From Variovorax beijingensis (GTDB lineage Bacteria; Pseudomonadota; Gammaproteobacteria; Burkholderiales; Burkholderiaceae_C): 64,000 nt of DNA. Every line of letters begins with the position of its first letter. The first letter of the stretch is position 1. Positions 36,399-45,600 of the stretch are shown here, piece by piece. The notes below the pieces were generated by a model. It saw only the letters and a program-made list of their open reading frames with translations. It had not been told where the DNA came from and did not search any database. Both the position numbers and the translations under genes were made by a program. Location of the stretch: positions 558,001-622,000 of the forward strand of contig NZ_VIVL01000001.1 of the NCBI RefSeq assembly GCF_007828835.1. Reading direction: 5' to 3'.

Positions 36399-37106
36399 TC
36401 AGTCGTCGCTGTTGCCGAGCAGCGCGCGGTAGATCAGCGCGCCGATGATCGCGCCCGCGATGGGCGCCACCCAGAACAGCCATAGCTCCGACACCGCGTA
36501 CGACGGGCCGAACAGCGCCGGGCCCGTGCTGCGCGCGGGATTCACCGAGGTGTTGGTGACCGGAATGGAGATCAGGTGGATCAGCGTGAGGCACAGGCCG
36601 ATGGCCAGGCCCGCGAAGCCGCCGGCCGCGCGCTTGGCGGTGGCGCCGAGGATCACGATCAGGAACACCGCGGTCATCACCACCTCGCACACCAGCGCGG
36701 CCGTCATGCCGTACTTGCCGGGCGAGTGTTCGCCGAAGCCATTGGTGGCGAAGCCGCCGATGTCGGCGCCGGGCTTGCCGGTGGCAATCAGGTAGAGCAC
36801 GCCGGCCGCGGCAATCGCACCCAGCACCTGCGAGACGATGTAGCCCGCGAGCTGCGAGGCCTTGAAGCGCCCCGCGGCCGCGAGGCCGATCGACACCGCC
36901 GGATTGAAGTGGCCGCCCGAGATGGGACCGAGCGCATAGGCGCCGGTCACCACCGTCAGGCCGAACGCCAGCGCGACGCCCAGGAAGCCGATGCCCAGGT
37001 TGTTCGGAAAGGCCGCCGCCAGGACCGCGCTTCCGCAGCCGCCCAGCGTGAGCCAGAAAGTACCAATGAACTCGGCCGACCACTTTTTGTAGGTGCTATG
37101 TTCCAT
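36399..37106 (-). CDS. aqpZ: Aquaporin Z
   Basis: 235-aa water channel of the AqpZ type. Both NPA loops are present ([13 protein letters not shown] and [16 protein letters not shown]), and helix sequences closely follow E. coli AqpZ ([38 protein letters not shown]). I take the ATG at 37106 (MEHSTYKK), with GGAG just upstream; the ATG nine bases earlier is possible. It runs opposite to the exported repeat protein. Confidence 0.96.
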   Translation of the reverse strand: MEHSTYKKWSAEFIGTFWLTLGGCGSAVLAAAFPNNLGIGFLGVALAFGLTVVTGAYALGPISGGHFNPAVSIGLAAAGRFKASQLAGYIVSQVLGAIAAAGVLYLIATGKPGADIGGFATNGFGEHSPGKYGMTAALVCEVVMTAVFLIVILGATAKRAAGGFAGLAIGLCLTLIHLISIPVTNTSVNPARSTGPALFGPSYAVSELWLFWVAPIAGAIIGALIYRALLGNSDD

Positions 37107-37281
37107 CTGCTCCATCCCTCCAGAAGTTGAAAAAAATTGCGTGGCCGGGGGCCGCGCGCGGGCGGATTCTAGGAACGTAAACAGCATGCGTCACGCATGT
37201 TGTTGCAGCTGGCGGAACCTGTTCACAGTTCAGCGGTCTTTTGTTTCTGACACGCGTTGCGCAAACCGCTAAAGGGCTTGG

Positions 37282-38292
37282 TCAGGGCACGACGACGATC
37301 TTGCCGAAGGCGCCGCGCGCGAGATGGTCGAGCGCATCGGGCAAGTCATCGAAGGCGTATCGCGCCGCGATCACGGGCTCGAGCGCATTGGCGTCGACGG
37401 CGCGCACCAGGTCTTCGAGCGCGCGCCGATGGCCCACGCCAATGCCCTGCACCGTGACGCGGCCGAGCACCACCGCGTAGTACGAAGCGCTGAGCGTTTC
37501 GCCGCCGAGCATGCCGATGATCGACACGCGCCCGCCCTGCGCCACCGCCTGCAGCGAGCGGTCGAGGTTCGGCCCGCTCGCGAGTTCGAGCACATGGTCG
37601 GCGCCGCGGCCCTGCGTGAGCCGGCGCACTTCGGCCGGCCAGTCGCTGTCTCGCATCAGCACTTCGCTGGCGCCCAGCGCCAGCGTCTGCGCACGCTTCT
37701 CTTCGCTGCCCGTGACCACGATGGCTCGCGCGCCATGGAGCCGCGCCAGCTGCACGCCGAACAGCGCCACGCCGCCGGTGCCATGGACCAGCACGGTCTG
37801 GCCGGGCCGCAGCGCGCCGGTCTCGGCCAGCGCGAACCAGGCCGTGAGGCCGGCGCACGGCAGCGTGCTGGCTTGCGCGAAATCGAGCGTGGCCGGCGCG
37901 GCCACCGCCCAGGCCGCGTCGATCAGCACGTGCGAGGCGAGCATGCCCGGGCCGGGGCCGCCCATCGGCACGGCCTCGGCCGGCCAGTGGCTGTCGATCC
38001 AGCCGCCCCAGAAAGTGTTGACCACGCGGTCGCCCACGGCCAGGCGTTGCACGCCCGGGCCCACGGCCACCACCGTGCCGGCCATGTCCGAGCCGGGCGT
38101 GAAGGGCAGGTCGAACTTCATGCCCATGCCGTCGCGGATCATCAGCAGGTCGCGGTAGTTGAGCGACACCGCGCCCACCTGCACGAGGACCTCGCCCGGG
38201 CCGGGCGTGGGCAGCGGCAGCGCCACCTGTTCGAGCTGCTCGCGGCCGAAGGAAGAAAGTTGCCAGCGCCTGAGCGTTCTGCTTGCCTGCAT
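37282..38292 (-). CDS. NAD(P)-dependent alcohol dehydrogenase (zinc-type MDR)
   Basis: 336-aa medium-chain dehydrogenase. The substrate domain has VGAVSLNYRDLLMIRDG and FTPGSDMAGTVVAVG, the cofactor domain VLVHGTGGVALFGVQLARLHGA and VVTGSEEKRAQTLALGA. No catalytic Cys/His pair of the classic zinc type is clear, so it is closer to the quinone oxidoreductase branch. Divergent from a LysR gene over a gap with a nested dyad operator, so it is most likely its target. Confidence 0.9.
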   Translation of the reverse strand: MQASRTLRRWQLSSFGREQLEQVALPLPTPGPGEVLVQVGAVSLNYRDLLMIRDGMGMKFDLPFTPGSDMAGTVVAVGPGVQRLAVGDRVVNTFWGGWIDSHWPAEAVPMGGPGPGMLASHVLIDAAWAVAAPATLDFAQASTLPCAGLTAWFALAETGALRPGQTVLVHGTGGVALFGVQLARLHGARAIVVTGSEEKRAQTLALGASEVLMRDSDWPAEVRRLTQGRGADHVLELASGPNLDRSLQAVAQGGRVSIIGMLGGETLSASYYAVVLGRVTVQGIGVGHRRALEDLVRAVDANALEPVIAARYAFDDLPDALDHLARGAFGKIVVVP

Positions 38293-38333
38293 GAAAAAGC
38301 CTCCACAAAAAAAGAAGCCTTCATGCTATTGGC

Positions 38334-38369
38334 GAGTTGATATATCCAGTGGTGGATAATTTTCAACTC
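38334..38369. promoter_or_regulatory. Nested inverted repeats in the LysR/dehydrogenase gap
   Basis: GAGTTGA (38334-38340) pairs with TCAACTC (38363-38369). Inside them TATCCA (38343-38348) and TGGATA (38353-38358) form a second dyad. The site sits 42 bp from the dehydrogenase start and 22 bp from the LysR start, the classic place for a LysR recognition and activation pair. Confidence 0.7.
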
Positions 38370-38390
38370 TATGGCGCCTGAAAGTATCCA

Positions 38391-39308
38391 ATGAGTCCAC
38401 GCCTCCAAGGCATCGAAGAGTTCGTGGCCGCGGTGGAGGCCGGCAGCTTTGCGCGTGCGGCAGAGCGGCTGCACGTCACCCGCTCCGCGGTGGCCAAGAG
38501 CATTGCGCGGCTCGAGGCGCGGCTGGGCACGCGGCTTTTCCTGCGCACCACGCGCAGCCAGAGCCTCACCGAGGAAGGCCATGGCTACTACGAGCGCTGC
38601 CGGCGCGTGCTGGCCGAACTCGATGCCGCCGAGGCCATGGCCGACGCCGCGCGCAGCACCGCCGCCGGGCTGGTGCGCCTGAGCATGCCGGCCATGCTGG
38701 GGCGGCTGAAGGTCGGGCCGCTGCTGCTCGCGCTGGCGCGCCGGCATCCGGGGCTGTCGCTGGAGCTTTCCTTCAACGACCGGCGCGTGGACCTGGTCGA
38801 AGACGGGCTGGACCTGGCCATCCGCAGCGGCGAGCTGGCCGACAGCGCCGAGTTGGTCGCGCGGCCGGTCGGCGTGCAGTGGATGGTGCTGTGCGCCGCG
38901 CCGGCCTACCTGGCCGAACGCGGGCGCCCGGGCAGCGTGGCCGAACTGGGCGCATCGCCGTCGCACGAGGCGGTGTTCTACGCCCGCGACGGGCAGATCT
39001 CGCCCTGGCGCTTCCACGACGCGCAAGGCCGGCTGGCCGAAGTGGTGCTGCCCTCGCGGCTGCGCTGCGACAGCGCCGAGGTGCTGCTCGAAGCCGCCAT
39101 CGGCGGCATGGGGCTCGCGCGCCTGCCGGCCTGGCTGGCAGCCGATGCGCTGGCGGCCGGCACGCTGGTGCGCGTGTTCGAGGAGCCGCGGCCTTTCGGC
39201 TTCGAGCTCAACGTGATCCGCTCGCGCAGCCGCTACCTGCCCCACAAGACCCGGGTGGTGGTCGACTGGCTGGCCGAGCACCTGCCGCCGCTGCTGGCGG
39301 CCCGCTGA
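38391..39308 (+). CDS. LysR-family transcriptional regulator (of the adjacent dehydrogenase)
   Basis: 305 aa. The N-terminal helix-turn-helix (FVAAVEAGSFARAAERLHVTRSAVAKSIARLE) is followed by a ligand-binding domain of the CrgA/PtxR subtype (LELSFNDRRVDLVEDGLDLAIRSG). It faces the alcohol dehydrogenase across a 98-bp gap carrying the nested dyads. Ligand unknown. Confidence 0.93.
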   Translation: MSPRLQGIEEFVAAVEAGSFARAAERLHVTRSAVAKSIARLEARLGTRLFLRTTRSQSLTEEGHGYYERCRRVLAELDAAEAMADAARSTAAGLVRLSMPAMLGRLKVGPLLLALARRHPGLSLELSFNDRRVDLVEDGLDLAIRSGELADSAELVARPVGVQWMVLCAAPAYLAERGRPGSVAELGASPSHEAVFYARDGQISPWRFHDAQGRLAEVVLPSRLRCDSAEVLLEAAIGGMGLARLPAWLAADALAAGTLVRVFEEPRPFGFELNVIRSRSRYLPHKTRVVVDWLAEHLPPLLAAR

Positions 39309-39380
39309 GCGGCTTTGCCCGCTATCCTTTCGTCGCCTTTCATCCTTCAGCCAGCCAGTCACTCATTCACCGGAGAACGC

Positions 39381-40424
39381 ATGCGCCCCTTTGTCCAGAG
39401 GAATGCCGCGGCCCTTGCCGCATGCGCGGGCGCCATGGCCCTGCTTTTTTCTGCCGGCGCCGCCGCGCAGGGCACGGTGAACGCGCTGTGCAGCACCGAC
39501 GCGGGCTGGTGCGAAGCCGCGGCCGCGGCCTTCACGCGCGAGACTGGCATCCGGGTGCAGCAGGCGCACAAGGGCACCGGCGAGATCGGCGCCCAGCTGC
39601 GCGCCGAGGCGGCCAATCCCAAGACCGACATCTGGTGGGGCGGCACCGGCGACCCGTTCCTGCAGGCCGCCGAGCAGGGCCTGCTCGAAGCCTACCGGCC
39701 GGCCTACATCAACGACCTGCACGACTGGTCGGTGCGCCAGTACGCGATGTCGCAGAACATGGTGGGCGGCTTCTACACCAGCGCCATCGGCTTCGGCTTC
39801 AACACCGAGCTGCTCAAGCGCAAGAAGCTGCACGAGCCCAAATGCTGGGCCGACCTGGTCAAGCCCGAATACCGGGGCGAGATCGAGATCTCGCACCCGG
39901 CCTCGAGCGGCACGGCCTACACCATCATCGCGGGCCTGGTGCAGCAGATGGGCGAGGACGCGGCCTTCGACTATTTGAGGAAGCTGCACCGCAACGTCAC
40001 CAGCTACACCCGCAGCGGCCAGGCGCAGGCGCCCAACGTCGCCAAGGGCGAGGTGGCCATCGGCGTGAGCTTCATCTTCGGCTTCGAGCGCTGGCGGTAT
40101 GACAAATTTCCGGTCAAGACCGCCGCGCCCTGCGAGGGCACCAGCTACGAGGTGGGCGGCATCGCGCTGGTCAAGGGCGCGCGCAACAAGGAGAATGCGA
40201 AGCGCTACTACGACTGGCTCATGAGCCCGGCCGGCCAGGCGATCGGGGGGCAGGTCGGCAGCCTGCAGTCGCCCGCCAACAAGACCTTCAAGCCCGATGC
40301 GCGCATTCCGTCGATGAGCGACGTGAAGCTCATCAAGTACGACTTCGAGAAGTACGGCAGGGCCGCCGAGCGCAAGCGGCTGATCGACCGCTGGACCCGC
40401 GAGGTGGAATCGCAGGCCAGGTAG
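39381..40424 (+). CDS. ABC transporter substrate-binding protein (AfuA/FutA-like, family 1)
   Basis: 347 aa with a signal peptide ([25 protein letters not shown]). Two early cysteines ([18 protein letters not shown]) and a later KTAAPCEG are seen. The core pattern [20 protein letters not shown] and [22 protein letters not shown] belongs to iron or phosphonate/phosphate-sugar binding proteins. No permease or ATPase is adjacent, so it is an orphan. Whether it binds metal is unclear because a Tyr-Tyr ferric motif is not obvious. Confidence 0.86.
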   Translation: MRPFVQRNAAALAACAGAMALLFSAGAAAQGTVNALCSTDAGWCEAAAAAFTRETGIRVQQAHKGTGEIGAQLRAEAANPKTDIWWGGTGDPFLQAAEQGLLEAYRPAYINDLHDWSVRQYAMSQNMVGGFYTSAIGFGFNTELLKRKKLHEPKCWADLVKPEYRGEIEISHPASSGTAYTIIAGLVQQMGEDAAFDYLRKLHRNVTSYTRSGQAQAPNVAKGEVAIGVSFIFGFERWRYDKFPVKTAAPCEGTSYEVGGIALVKGARNKENAKRYYDWLMSPAGQAIGGQVGSLQSPANKTFKPDARIPSMSDVKLIKYDFEKYGRAAERKRLIDRWTREVESQAR

Positions 40425-40438
40425 GCCTATTGTTTTTC

Positions 40439-40467
40439 GGGGCGAAAGCCCCAACTCGCAGAGTTGG
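40439..40467. repeat. Two overlapping perfect hairpins before htpG
   Basis: GGGGC-GAAA-GCCCC (40439-40452, GNRA loop) and CCAACTC-GCA-GAGTTGG (40451-40467) share the bases CC at 40451-40452, so in RNA they could exclude each other. No T-run follows, so they are poor terminators. A TAGAAT -10-like box lies 33 bp further on at 40500-40505, which would put the hairpins upstream of the htpG start site. Confidence 0.55.
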
Positions 40468-40534
40468 CGAGTCGAGCGTGCGGTCAAGGCCGCCCGGCTT
40501 AGAATTTTTTGGCTTCGATATTTCTTCTCTTCCC

Positions 40535-42571
40535 ATGGCTGATTCTTCCAACACGAAACTCCCGTTCCAGGCTGAAGTCGCGCAACTGCTGCACCTCGTC
40601 ACGCATGCGCTCTATTCGAACAAGGAAATCTTCCTGCGCGAGCTGATCTCGAACGCATCGGACGCCTGCGACAAGCTGCGCTTCGAGGCCATCGACCGTC
40701 CCGAGCTCTACGAGGACCAGCCCGAGCTGGACGTGCGCCTTTCCTTCGACAAGGCCGCGCGCACCATCACCATCACTGACAAGGGCATCGGCCTGTCGCG
40801 CCAGGAGGCCATCGAGAACCTCGGCACCATCGCCAAAAGTGGTACCAAGGACTTCGTGAGCAAGCTCAGCGGCGACCAGAAGGCCGACGCGCAGCTCATC
40901 GGCCAGTTCGGCGTGGGCTTCTATTCGGGCTTCATCGTGGCCGACAAGATCACCGTCGAGTCGCGGCGCGCGGGCCTGCCGCCCGAGCAGGGCGTGCGCT
41001 GGACGAGCGGCGGCGCCGGCGACTTCGAGGTGGCCGACATCACGCGTCCCGAGCGCGGCACCCGCATCACGCTGCACCTGCGCGACGACGCCGACGAATA
41101 CCTCAACGCCTGGAAGCTCAAGCAGATCGTCGGCAAGTATTCGGACCACATCTCGCTGCCCATCCTCATGGAAAAGGAGGAGTGGAAGGAAGGCGAGAAC
41201 GACCAGCCCGGCGACATGGTCAAGACCGGCGAATGGGAAACCGTCAACAAGGCCAGCGCGCTCTGGAGCCGCCCCAAGAAGGACATCACGCCCGAGCAGT
41301 ACGAAGAGTTCTACAAGAGCATCAGCCACGACTACGAGGCGCCGCTCGCCTGGAGCCACAACCGCGTGGAAGGCAGCACCGAGTACACGCAGCTGCTCTA
41401 CATTCCGTCGAAGGCGCCATTCGACCTGTGGAACCGCGACAAGAGCGCGGGCGTCAAGCTCTACGTGAAGCGCGTCTTCATCATGGACGACGCCGAGGCG
41501 CTGCTGCCCAGCTATCTGCGCTTCGTGAAGGGCGTGATCGACTCGTCCGACCTGCCGCTCAACGTGAGCCGCGAGCTGCTGCAGGAAAGCCGCGACGTGA
41601 AGGCCATCCGCGAAGGCAGCACCAAGCGCGTGCTCGGCATGCTCGAAGACCTGGCCAAGAAGCAGAAGACCGGGCCGGAAAGCGCAGAGGGCAAGATCGA
41701 CGTGGGCTCCGGCGAATCGGTGCCGGCCCCCGAGCCGACCGAGTCCGTGACCGACGTGGTCGACAAGAATGCGCCGACGGCCGCCGAAACAGCGGCATCC
41801 GCGGCCGACGAATCGGGCAAGTACGCCAAGTTCTATGCCGAGTTCGGCGCCGTGCTCAAGGAAGGCCTGGGCGAGGACTTCGGCAACCGCGACCGCATCG
41901 CCAAGCTGCTGCGCTTCGCCTCCACCACGAGCGACACCGTGAGCGTGAGCTTTGCCGACTACAAGGCGCGCATGAAGGAAGGCCAGGACGCGATCTACTA
42001 CATCACGGCCGACACGCTCGCCGCCGCCAAGAACAGCCCGCAGCTCGAGGTCTTCAAGAAGAAGGGCATCGAGGTGCTGCTGATGACCGACCGCGTCGAC
42101 GAATGGGCGCTCAACTACCTCACCGAGTTCGACGGCACGCCGCTGCAGAGCGTGGCCAAGGGCGCGGTCGACCTCGGCAAGCTGCAGGACGAGGCCGAGA
42201 AGAAGGCCGCCGAGGAAGCCGCCGAATCCTTCAAGCCGCTGCTCGAGAAGCTCAAGGAAGCGCTCAAGGACAAGGCCGGGGACGTGCGGGTGACCACGCG
42301 CCTGGTCGATTCACCGGCCTGCCTGGTGGTGCAGGACGGCGGCATGAGCACGCAGCTCGCGCGCATGCTCAAGCAGGCCGGCCAGCCGGCACCCGACCTG
42401 AAGCCCGTGCTCGAAGTGAACGCCGAGCACGCGCTCGTGAAGAAGCTCGACGGCTCCGAGCACTTCGACGATCTTGCGAACATCCTGTTCGACCAGGCGC
42501 TGCTGGCCGAAGGCGGCCTGCCGGCCGATCCCGCGGCCTACGTGAGGCGCGTCAACGCGCTGCTGGTGTGA
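40535..42571 (+). CDS. htpG: Molecular chaperone HtpG (Hsp90) with an internal insertion
   Basis: 678-aa Hsp90, about 50 residues longer than E. coli HtpG (624). N-terminal ATPase motifs [42 protein letters not shown] and [11 protein letters not shown] are intact. The middle-domain [20 protein letters not shown] and the C-terminal RRVNALLV are normal. The extra segment lies in the middle domain, residues ~375-428: an acidic, Ala/Glu-rich stretch ([18 protein letters not shown]) between [13 protein letters not shown] and [10 protein letters not shown]. It is likely a flexible surface loop. The ATG at 40535 (MADSSNTKL) fits the family. Confidence 0.97.
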   Translation: MADSSNTKLPFQAEVAQLLHLVTHALYSNKEIFLRELISNASDACDKLRFEAIDRPELYEDQPELDVRLSFDKAARTITITDKGIGLSRQEAIENLGTIAKSGTKDFVSKLSGDQKADAQLIGQFGVGFYSGFIVADKITVESRRAGLPPEQGVRWTSGGAGDFEVADITRPERGTRITLHLRDDADEYLNAWKLKQIVGKYSDHISLPILMEKEEWKEGENDQPGDMVKTGEWETVNKASALWSRPKKDITPEQYEEFYKSISHDYEAPLAWSHNRVEGSTEYTQLLYIPSKAPFDLWNRDKSAGVKLYVKRVFIMDDAEALLPSYLRFVKGVIDSSDLPLNVSRELLQESRDVKAIREGSTKRVLGMLEDLAKKQKTGPESAEGKIDVGSGESVPAPEPTESVTDVVDKNAPTAAETAASAADESGKYAKFYAEFGAVLKEGLGEDFGNRDRIAKLLRFASTTSDTVSVSFADYKARMKEGQDAIYYITADTLAAAKNSPQLEVFKKKGIEVLLMTDRVDEWALNYLTEFDGTPLQSVAKGAVDLGKLQDEAEKKAAEEAAESFKPLLEKLKEALKDKAGDVRVTTRLVDSPACLVVQDGGMSTQLARMLKQAGQPAPDLKPVLEVNAEHALVKKLDGSEHFDDLANILFDQALLAEGGLPADPAAYVRRVNALLV

Positions 42572-43182
42572 ACGCCCGGCCGCGCACCGCCCGTGCAGCG
42601 GCCGCCGTCGCGGCGGCGCTGCTGCTGGCGGCGGTGAGCGGCTGTTCGCACTATCACATTGGCATTCCGCTGGTGCCCGGACTCTCGCTCGGGCTGGGCG
42701 CCACCAAGGACGGCAATTTCTCCGTCGGGCTCAACACCGGCTGGGGTCCGCTCGGCGCGGGCGTGGCGGTCAACAACACCGGCGTGGTGGCCGGCAATGC
42801 GGGCGTGGGTGTCGGCGTCGGCATCGGTCCGATCGGCACCGGCGTGGGCGTGGGCAAGAGCGTGGTGCTGCACGATCCCAATGCCGGAAAGGCCGGCTAC
42901 GCGCCTGCAGGCGGCGCCGCGCCGGTCACGACGGCGGCGGTGGGGGCCACGGTCCCGGTTTCCGGTACCTCCGGCATCACGGGTGTGGCGCCCGTGGCGG
43001 CGATTCCAACCGCTGCGCCGGTCACGGTCACCAAGGGCGGTGTGACCCAGCCGGCCGCCGCCTCTGCGCCGCGAGCGGTGCCGCCGCCTTCCTCGGTGCG
43101 TGTTTCCTACCGCCCGGTGGCCGATGCCGCCGCTCCTGCAGCCGGTAGCCCCGGCACGCCGGGCAATCCGATCGCACCCTGA
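42568..43182 (+). CDS. Lipoprotein with Gly/Val-rich repeats
   Basis: 204 aa starting with GTG inside the htpG stop (GTGTGA overlap). The N terminus is hydrophobic and ends in the lipobox VSGC. The mature part has glycine-rich, alternating hydrophobic repeats ([31 protein letters not shown]) that look like a small beta-structured or disordered envelope protein. The last ~70 residues are Ala/Pro/Thr-rich. No family is recognised. Its tight overlap with htpG suggests shared expression under heat stress, which is inference. Confidence 0.72.
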   Translation: MNARPRTARAAAAVAAALLLAAVSGCSHYHIGIPLVPGLSLGLGATKDGNFSVGLNTGWGPLGAGVAVNNTGVVAGNAGVGVGVGIGPIGTGVGVGKSVVLHDPNAGKAGYAPAGGAAPVTTAAVGATVPVSGTSGITGVAPVAAIPTAAPVTVTKGGVTQPAAASAPRAVPPPSSVRVSYRPVADAAAPAAGSPGTPGNPIAP

Positions 43183-43219
43183 TCGCCGCTGCCTGCGGCG
43201 CTGTGCTGGAGACCGCTCC

Positions 43220-44125
43220 TTGGAACTCAAGCAATGGCGATGCTTCGTCACGCTCGCCGAGATCGGCAACATCCGCCGCGCGGCTTCGCTGCTCGCCATC
43301 TCGCAGCCCGCGCTCAGCGTGCGGGTGCAGCGGCTCGAGGAGGCCCTGGGCTTTGCGCTGTTCGACCGGCAGGCGCGCGGCGTCCGGCTGACGGAGCAGG
43401 GCGCGCGCCTGCTGCCGCATGCCCGGCGCCTGTTGTCGCGCGCCGCCGAAACCGACGAGGCCGCGCGCGCCATCGGGCGCGGCGCCTTCGACCGGCTGGA
43501 GATCGGCGTCACGCCCATCGCGGCGCTGTCTTTCTTTCCCGATGCGATGCGTGCCTTTTCGGCCGCGCACCCGGGCGTGGTGCTGGCGCTGACCGAAGGC
43601 CTGTCGGACGAGCTCGAGGAAGCCGTGGCGCACCGCAGGCTCGACCTGGCGGTGGTGCATCCGCCGTCCTCGCGCGACGACCTCGTGGTGCGCGAGGTGG
43701 CCCGCGACCGCTTCATGGCCGTGGTGCCGGCCGCGCATCCGCTGGCAGGCGCCGGGCGCATCGCGGCGGCGGACCTGCGCCAGCAGACGCTGGTCGGGGT
43801 GCGGCGCGACATCGGGCCGGTGGTGTTCGACCGCATTGCTTCGTACCTTGCGCGCGCCGGCATCACCACTCAGGTCAACCAGTGCGCGAGTTCGTCGATC
43901 TCGCTCGTGGGGCTGGTGGCGGCCGGTGCGGGCATCGGGCTGGTGGTGGAATCGCTTGCCTGCATTGCGCGGCCCGACATCCGCTTCGTTGCGCTCGCCG
44001 ACGATCCGCCGAGCCTCGGCTATGCGATGTGCCACCGGCCCGACCTGCCGGCGGAACTGCAGGGCGCGTTCATGCAGGCCTTCCATGCGCCCAAGGCGGG
44101 CGCGGGCGTGCGGCCCGAGTCATGA
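43220..44125 (+). CDS. LysR-family transcriptional regulator (of the CoA-transferase region)
   Basis: 301 aa starting with TTG (LELKQWRCFVTLAEIGNIRRAASLLAISQPALSVRVQRLE, in pieces), with GGAG eight bases upstream; no ATG is usable before the helix-turn-helix. The ligand domain has LEIGVTPIAALSFFPDAM and VGVRRDIGPVVFDRI. The gene ends in a six-base tail overlap with the CoA transferase on the other strand. It may control the CoA transferase/Bug/acyl-CoA dehydrogenase genes downstream. Confidence 0.9.
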   Translation: MELKQWRCFVTLAEIGNIRRAASLLAISQPALSVRVQRLEEALGFALFDRQARGVRLTEQGARLLPHARRLLSRAAETDEAARAIGRGAFDRLEIGVTPIAALSFFPDAMRAFSAAHPGVVLALTEGLSDELEEAVAHRRLDLAVVHPPSSRDDLVVREVARDRFMAVVPAAHPLAGAGRIAAADLRQQTLVGVRRDIGPVVFDRIASYLARAGITTQVNQCASSSISLVGLVAAGAGIGLVVESLACIARPDIRFVALADDPPSLGYAMCHRPDLPAELQGAFMQAFHAPKAGAGVRPES

Positions 44126-45265
44126 GGCGCTGGCGCCGGCCGCGGATTCGGGCAGGAAGCGCTCGCCTGGCGTGAGCGGCGCGTGCCGGTAGCTCGCCGG
44201 CGTGCGGCTGAGCTTCACGGGCGCGCCGATGCCGCGGTAGCCGCCTTCCATCTCGACCACCATCTGGCGATGCGCCGTGTGCGGATGCGCGAGCGCGGCA
44301 TCCACCGGCAGCACCGGCGCGGCCGGCACGCCCGCGGCCATCAGCTGCTCGACCAGCGCACGGCCGTCGAACGCAGCCATCGCCGCCTCGAGTTGCTGCT
44401 TGAGCCCTGCGCGGTGCACCGAGCGCGCACCGGCCGTGCGGTAGAGCGGGTCGTCGGCCAGCCCGGGCAGGCCGATGCAGCGGCACAGGCTCGCGAACTG
44501 GCGGTCGTTGCCCACCGCCACGAACACCGGGTCGGTGCCCGTGGCCAGCGCGTCGTAGGGATAGATGTTGGGGTGTGCGTTGCCGGTGCGGCGGGGCTCG
44601 GTGCCATCCATGAACCAGTTGGCCGCATGTGGATGCAGCAGCGAGAGCCCGCTGTCGTACAGCGCCGCCTCCACGAACTGGCCGCGGCCGCTGCGGTTGC
44701 GCTCCTGCAGCGCGAGCAGCACGCCGATCACCGCGTTCAGGCCCGTGACCATGTCGACCACCGGCAGGCCCACGCGCAGCGGGCCGCCGTCGGCCTCGCC
44801 GTTGATGCTCATGATGCCGGTCATGGCCTGCACGGCGGCGTCGTAGCCGGGCAGCGCGCCCAGCGGACCGTCGGCGCCGAAGCCCGAGACGCGGCACCAG
44901 ACGAGGCGCGGAAAGCGCTGCGAGAGCGTCTCGTAGCCGATGCCCCAACGCTCCATGGTGCCGGTCTTGAAGTTCTCGATCAGCACGTCGGCCTCGGCCA
45001 CGAGCGCGAGCAGTGCTTTGCGGCCTTCGTCGGTGGAAAAGTCGAGGTGCTGCACGCGCTTGTTGCGGTTCAGGCCGTGGTAGTACGAGGCCACGCCGTC
45101 CTTGAAGGGCGGACCCCAGGTGCGCGTGTCGTCGCCCTGCGGCGGTTCGACCTTGAGCACGTCGGCGCCGTGGTCGCCGAGGATCTGGCCGCAGTACGGG
45201 CCGCCGAGGATGCGCGAGATGTCGAGGACGCGGATGCCGGCGAGGGCGCCTTGGGGTTGTGTCAT
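44120..45265 (-). CDS. CaiB/BaiF-family CoA transferase
   Basis: 381-aa family III CoA transferase, which moves CoA between carboxylic acids through an aspartyl-CoA intermediate. Motifs: ILGGPYCGQILGDHGADVLKVE at the start, NRNKR, ENFKTGTMERWGIGYE, GYDAAVQAMTGIM and VGLPVVDMVTG with the likely catalytic Asp. The ATG at 45265 follows non-homologous, low-complexity sequence in the same frame. With a Bug protein and an acyl-CoA dehydrogenase it outlines catabolism of an organic acid. Confidence 0.93.
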   Translation of the reverse strand: MTQPQGALAGIRVLDISRILGGPYCGQILGDHGADVLKVEPPQGDDTRTWGPPFKDGVASYYHGLNRNKRVQHLDFSTDEGRKALLALVAEADVLIENFKTGTMERWGIGYETLSQRFPRLVWCRVSGFGADGPLGALPGYDAAVQAMTGIMSINGEADGGPLRVGLPVVDMVTGLNAVIGVLLALQERNRSGRGQFVEAALYDSGLSLLHPHAANWFMDGTEPRRTGNAHPNIYPYDALATGTDPVFVAVGNDRQFASLCRCIGLPGLADDPLYRTAGARSVHRAGLKQQLEAAMAAFDGRALVEQLMAAGVPAAPVLPVDAALAHPHTAHRQMVVEMEGGYRGIGAPVKLSRTPASYRHAPLTPGERFLPESAAGASAS

Positions 45266-45352
45266 TTCGATGTTCCGTGCTTTTGTGTGTGGGGCTTTTG
45301 TTCCTGGCGCTGTTGTTCTTGGTGCTGTTGTCCGGGGCGCGTGCACAGGCCA

Positions 45353-45571
45353 CCGGGTACTCCCCTCCGCGAATGTCCCCCGGCCTGCGGCCTCCTCCTT
45401 GATTTCGCTGCGGGGAGCACCCGATGCCCTGTGCACCGGGGCACGCTGCTGGTTTGCCGCCGATCAAGCAGTGCTCTGAAAGCACTCGCGTCGATGGGGT
45501 GCCTTGCGCAGCGAAATAAAGGGGGAGGCCGCAGGCCGGAGGACATTCGCGGAGCAAGGTACCCCGTCGGC
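45353..45571. repeat. Long inverted repeat in the CoA transferase/Bug gap
   Basis: The left arm, 45353-45414, includes CCGCGAATGTCCCCCGGCCT and GATTTCGCTGCGG. The right arm, 45503-45571, is the reverse complement of nearly the same ~60 bp with few changes. Between them a shorter pair (GTGCACAGG at 45341-45349, CCTGTGCAC at 45428-45436) and a small hairpin AGTGCT/AGCACT also occur. The 335-bp gap 45266-45600 has no gene. It looks like a dispersed intergenic repeat family. Confidence 0.75.
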
Positions 45572-45600
45572 GTGAGCGCGCCCCGAACAACAAGGCGAAA

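Noticed and set aside
40500..40505. Heat-shock sigma-32 promoter for htpG
   Set aside because: A TAGAAT box is present, but no CTTGAA/CCCCAT pair at proper spacing, so the heat-shock type cannot be claimed.
45266..45352. Short open frame in front of the CoA transferase (TTGTTCCTGG-rich)
   Set aside because: Low-complexity sequence; the CoA transferase start at 45265 fits the family.
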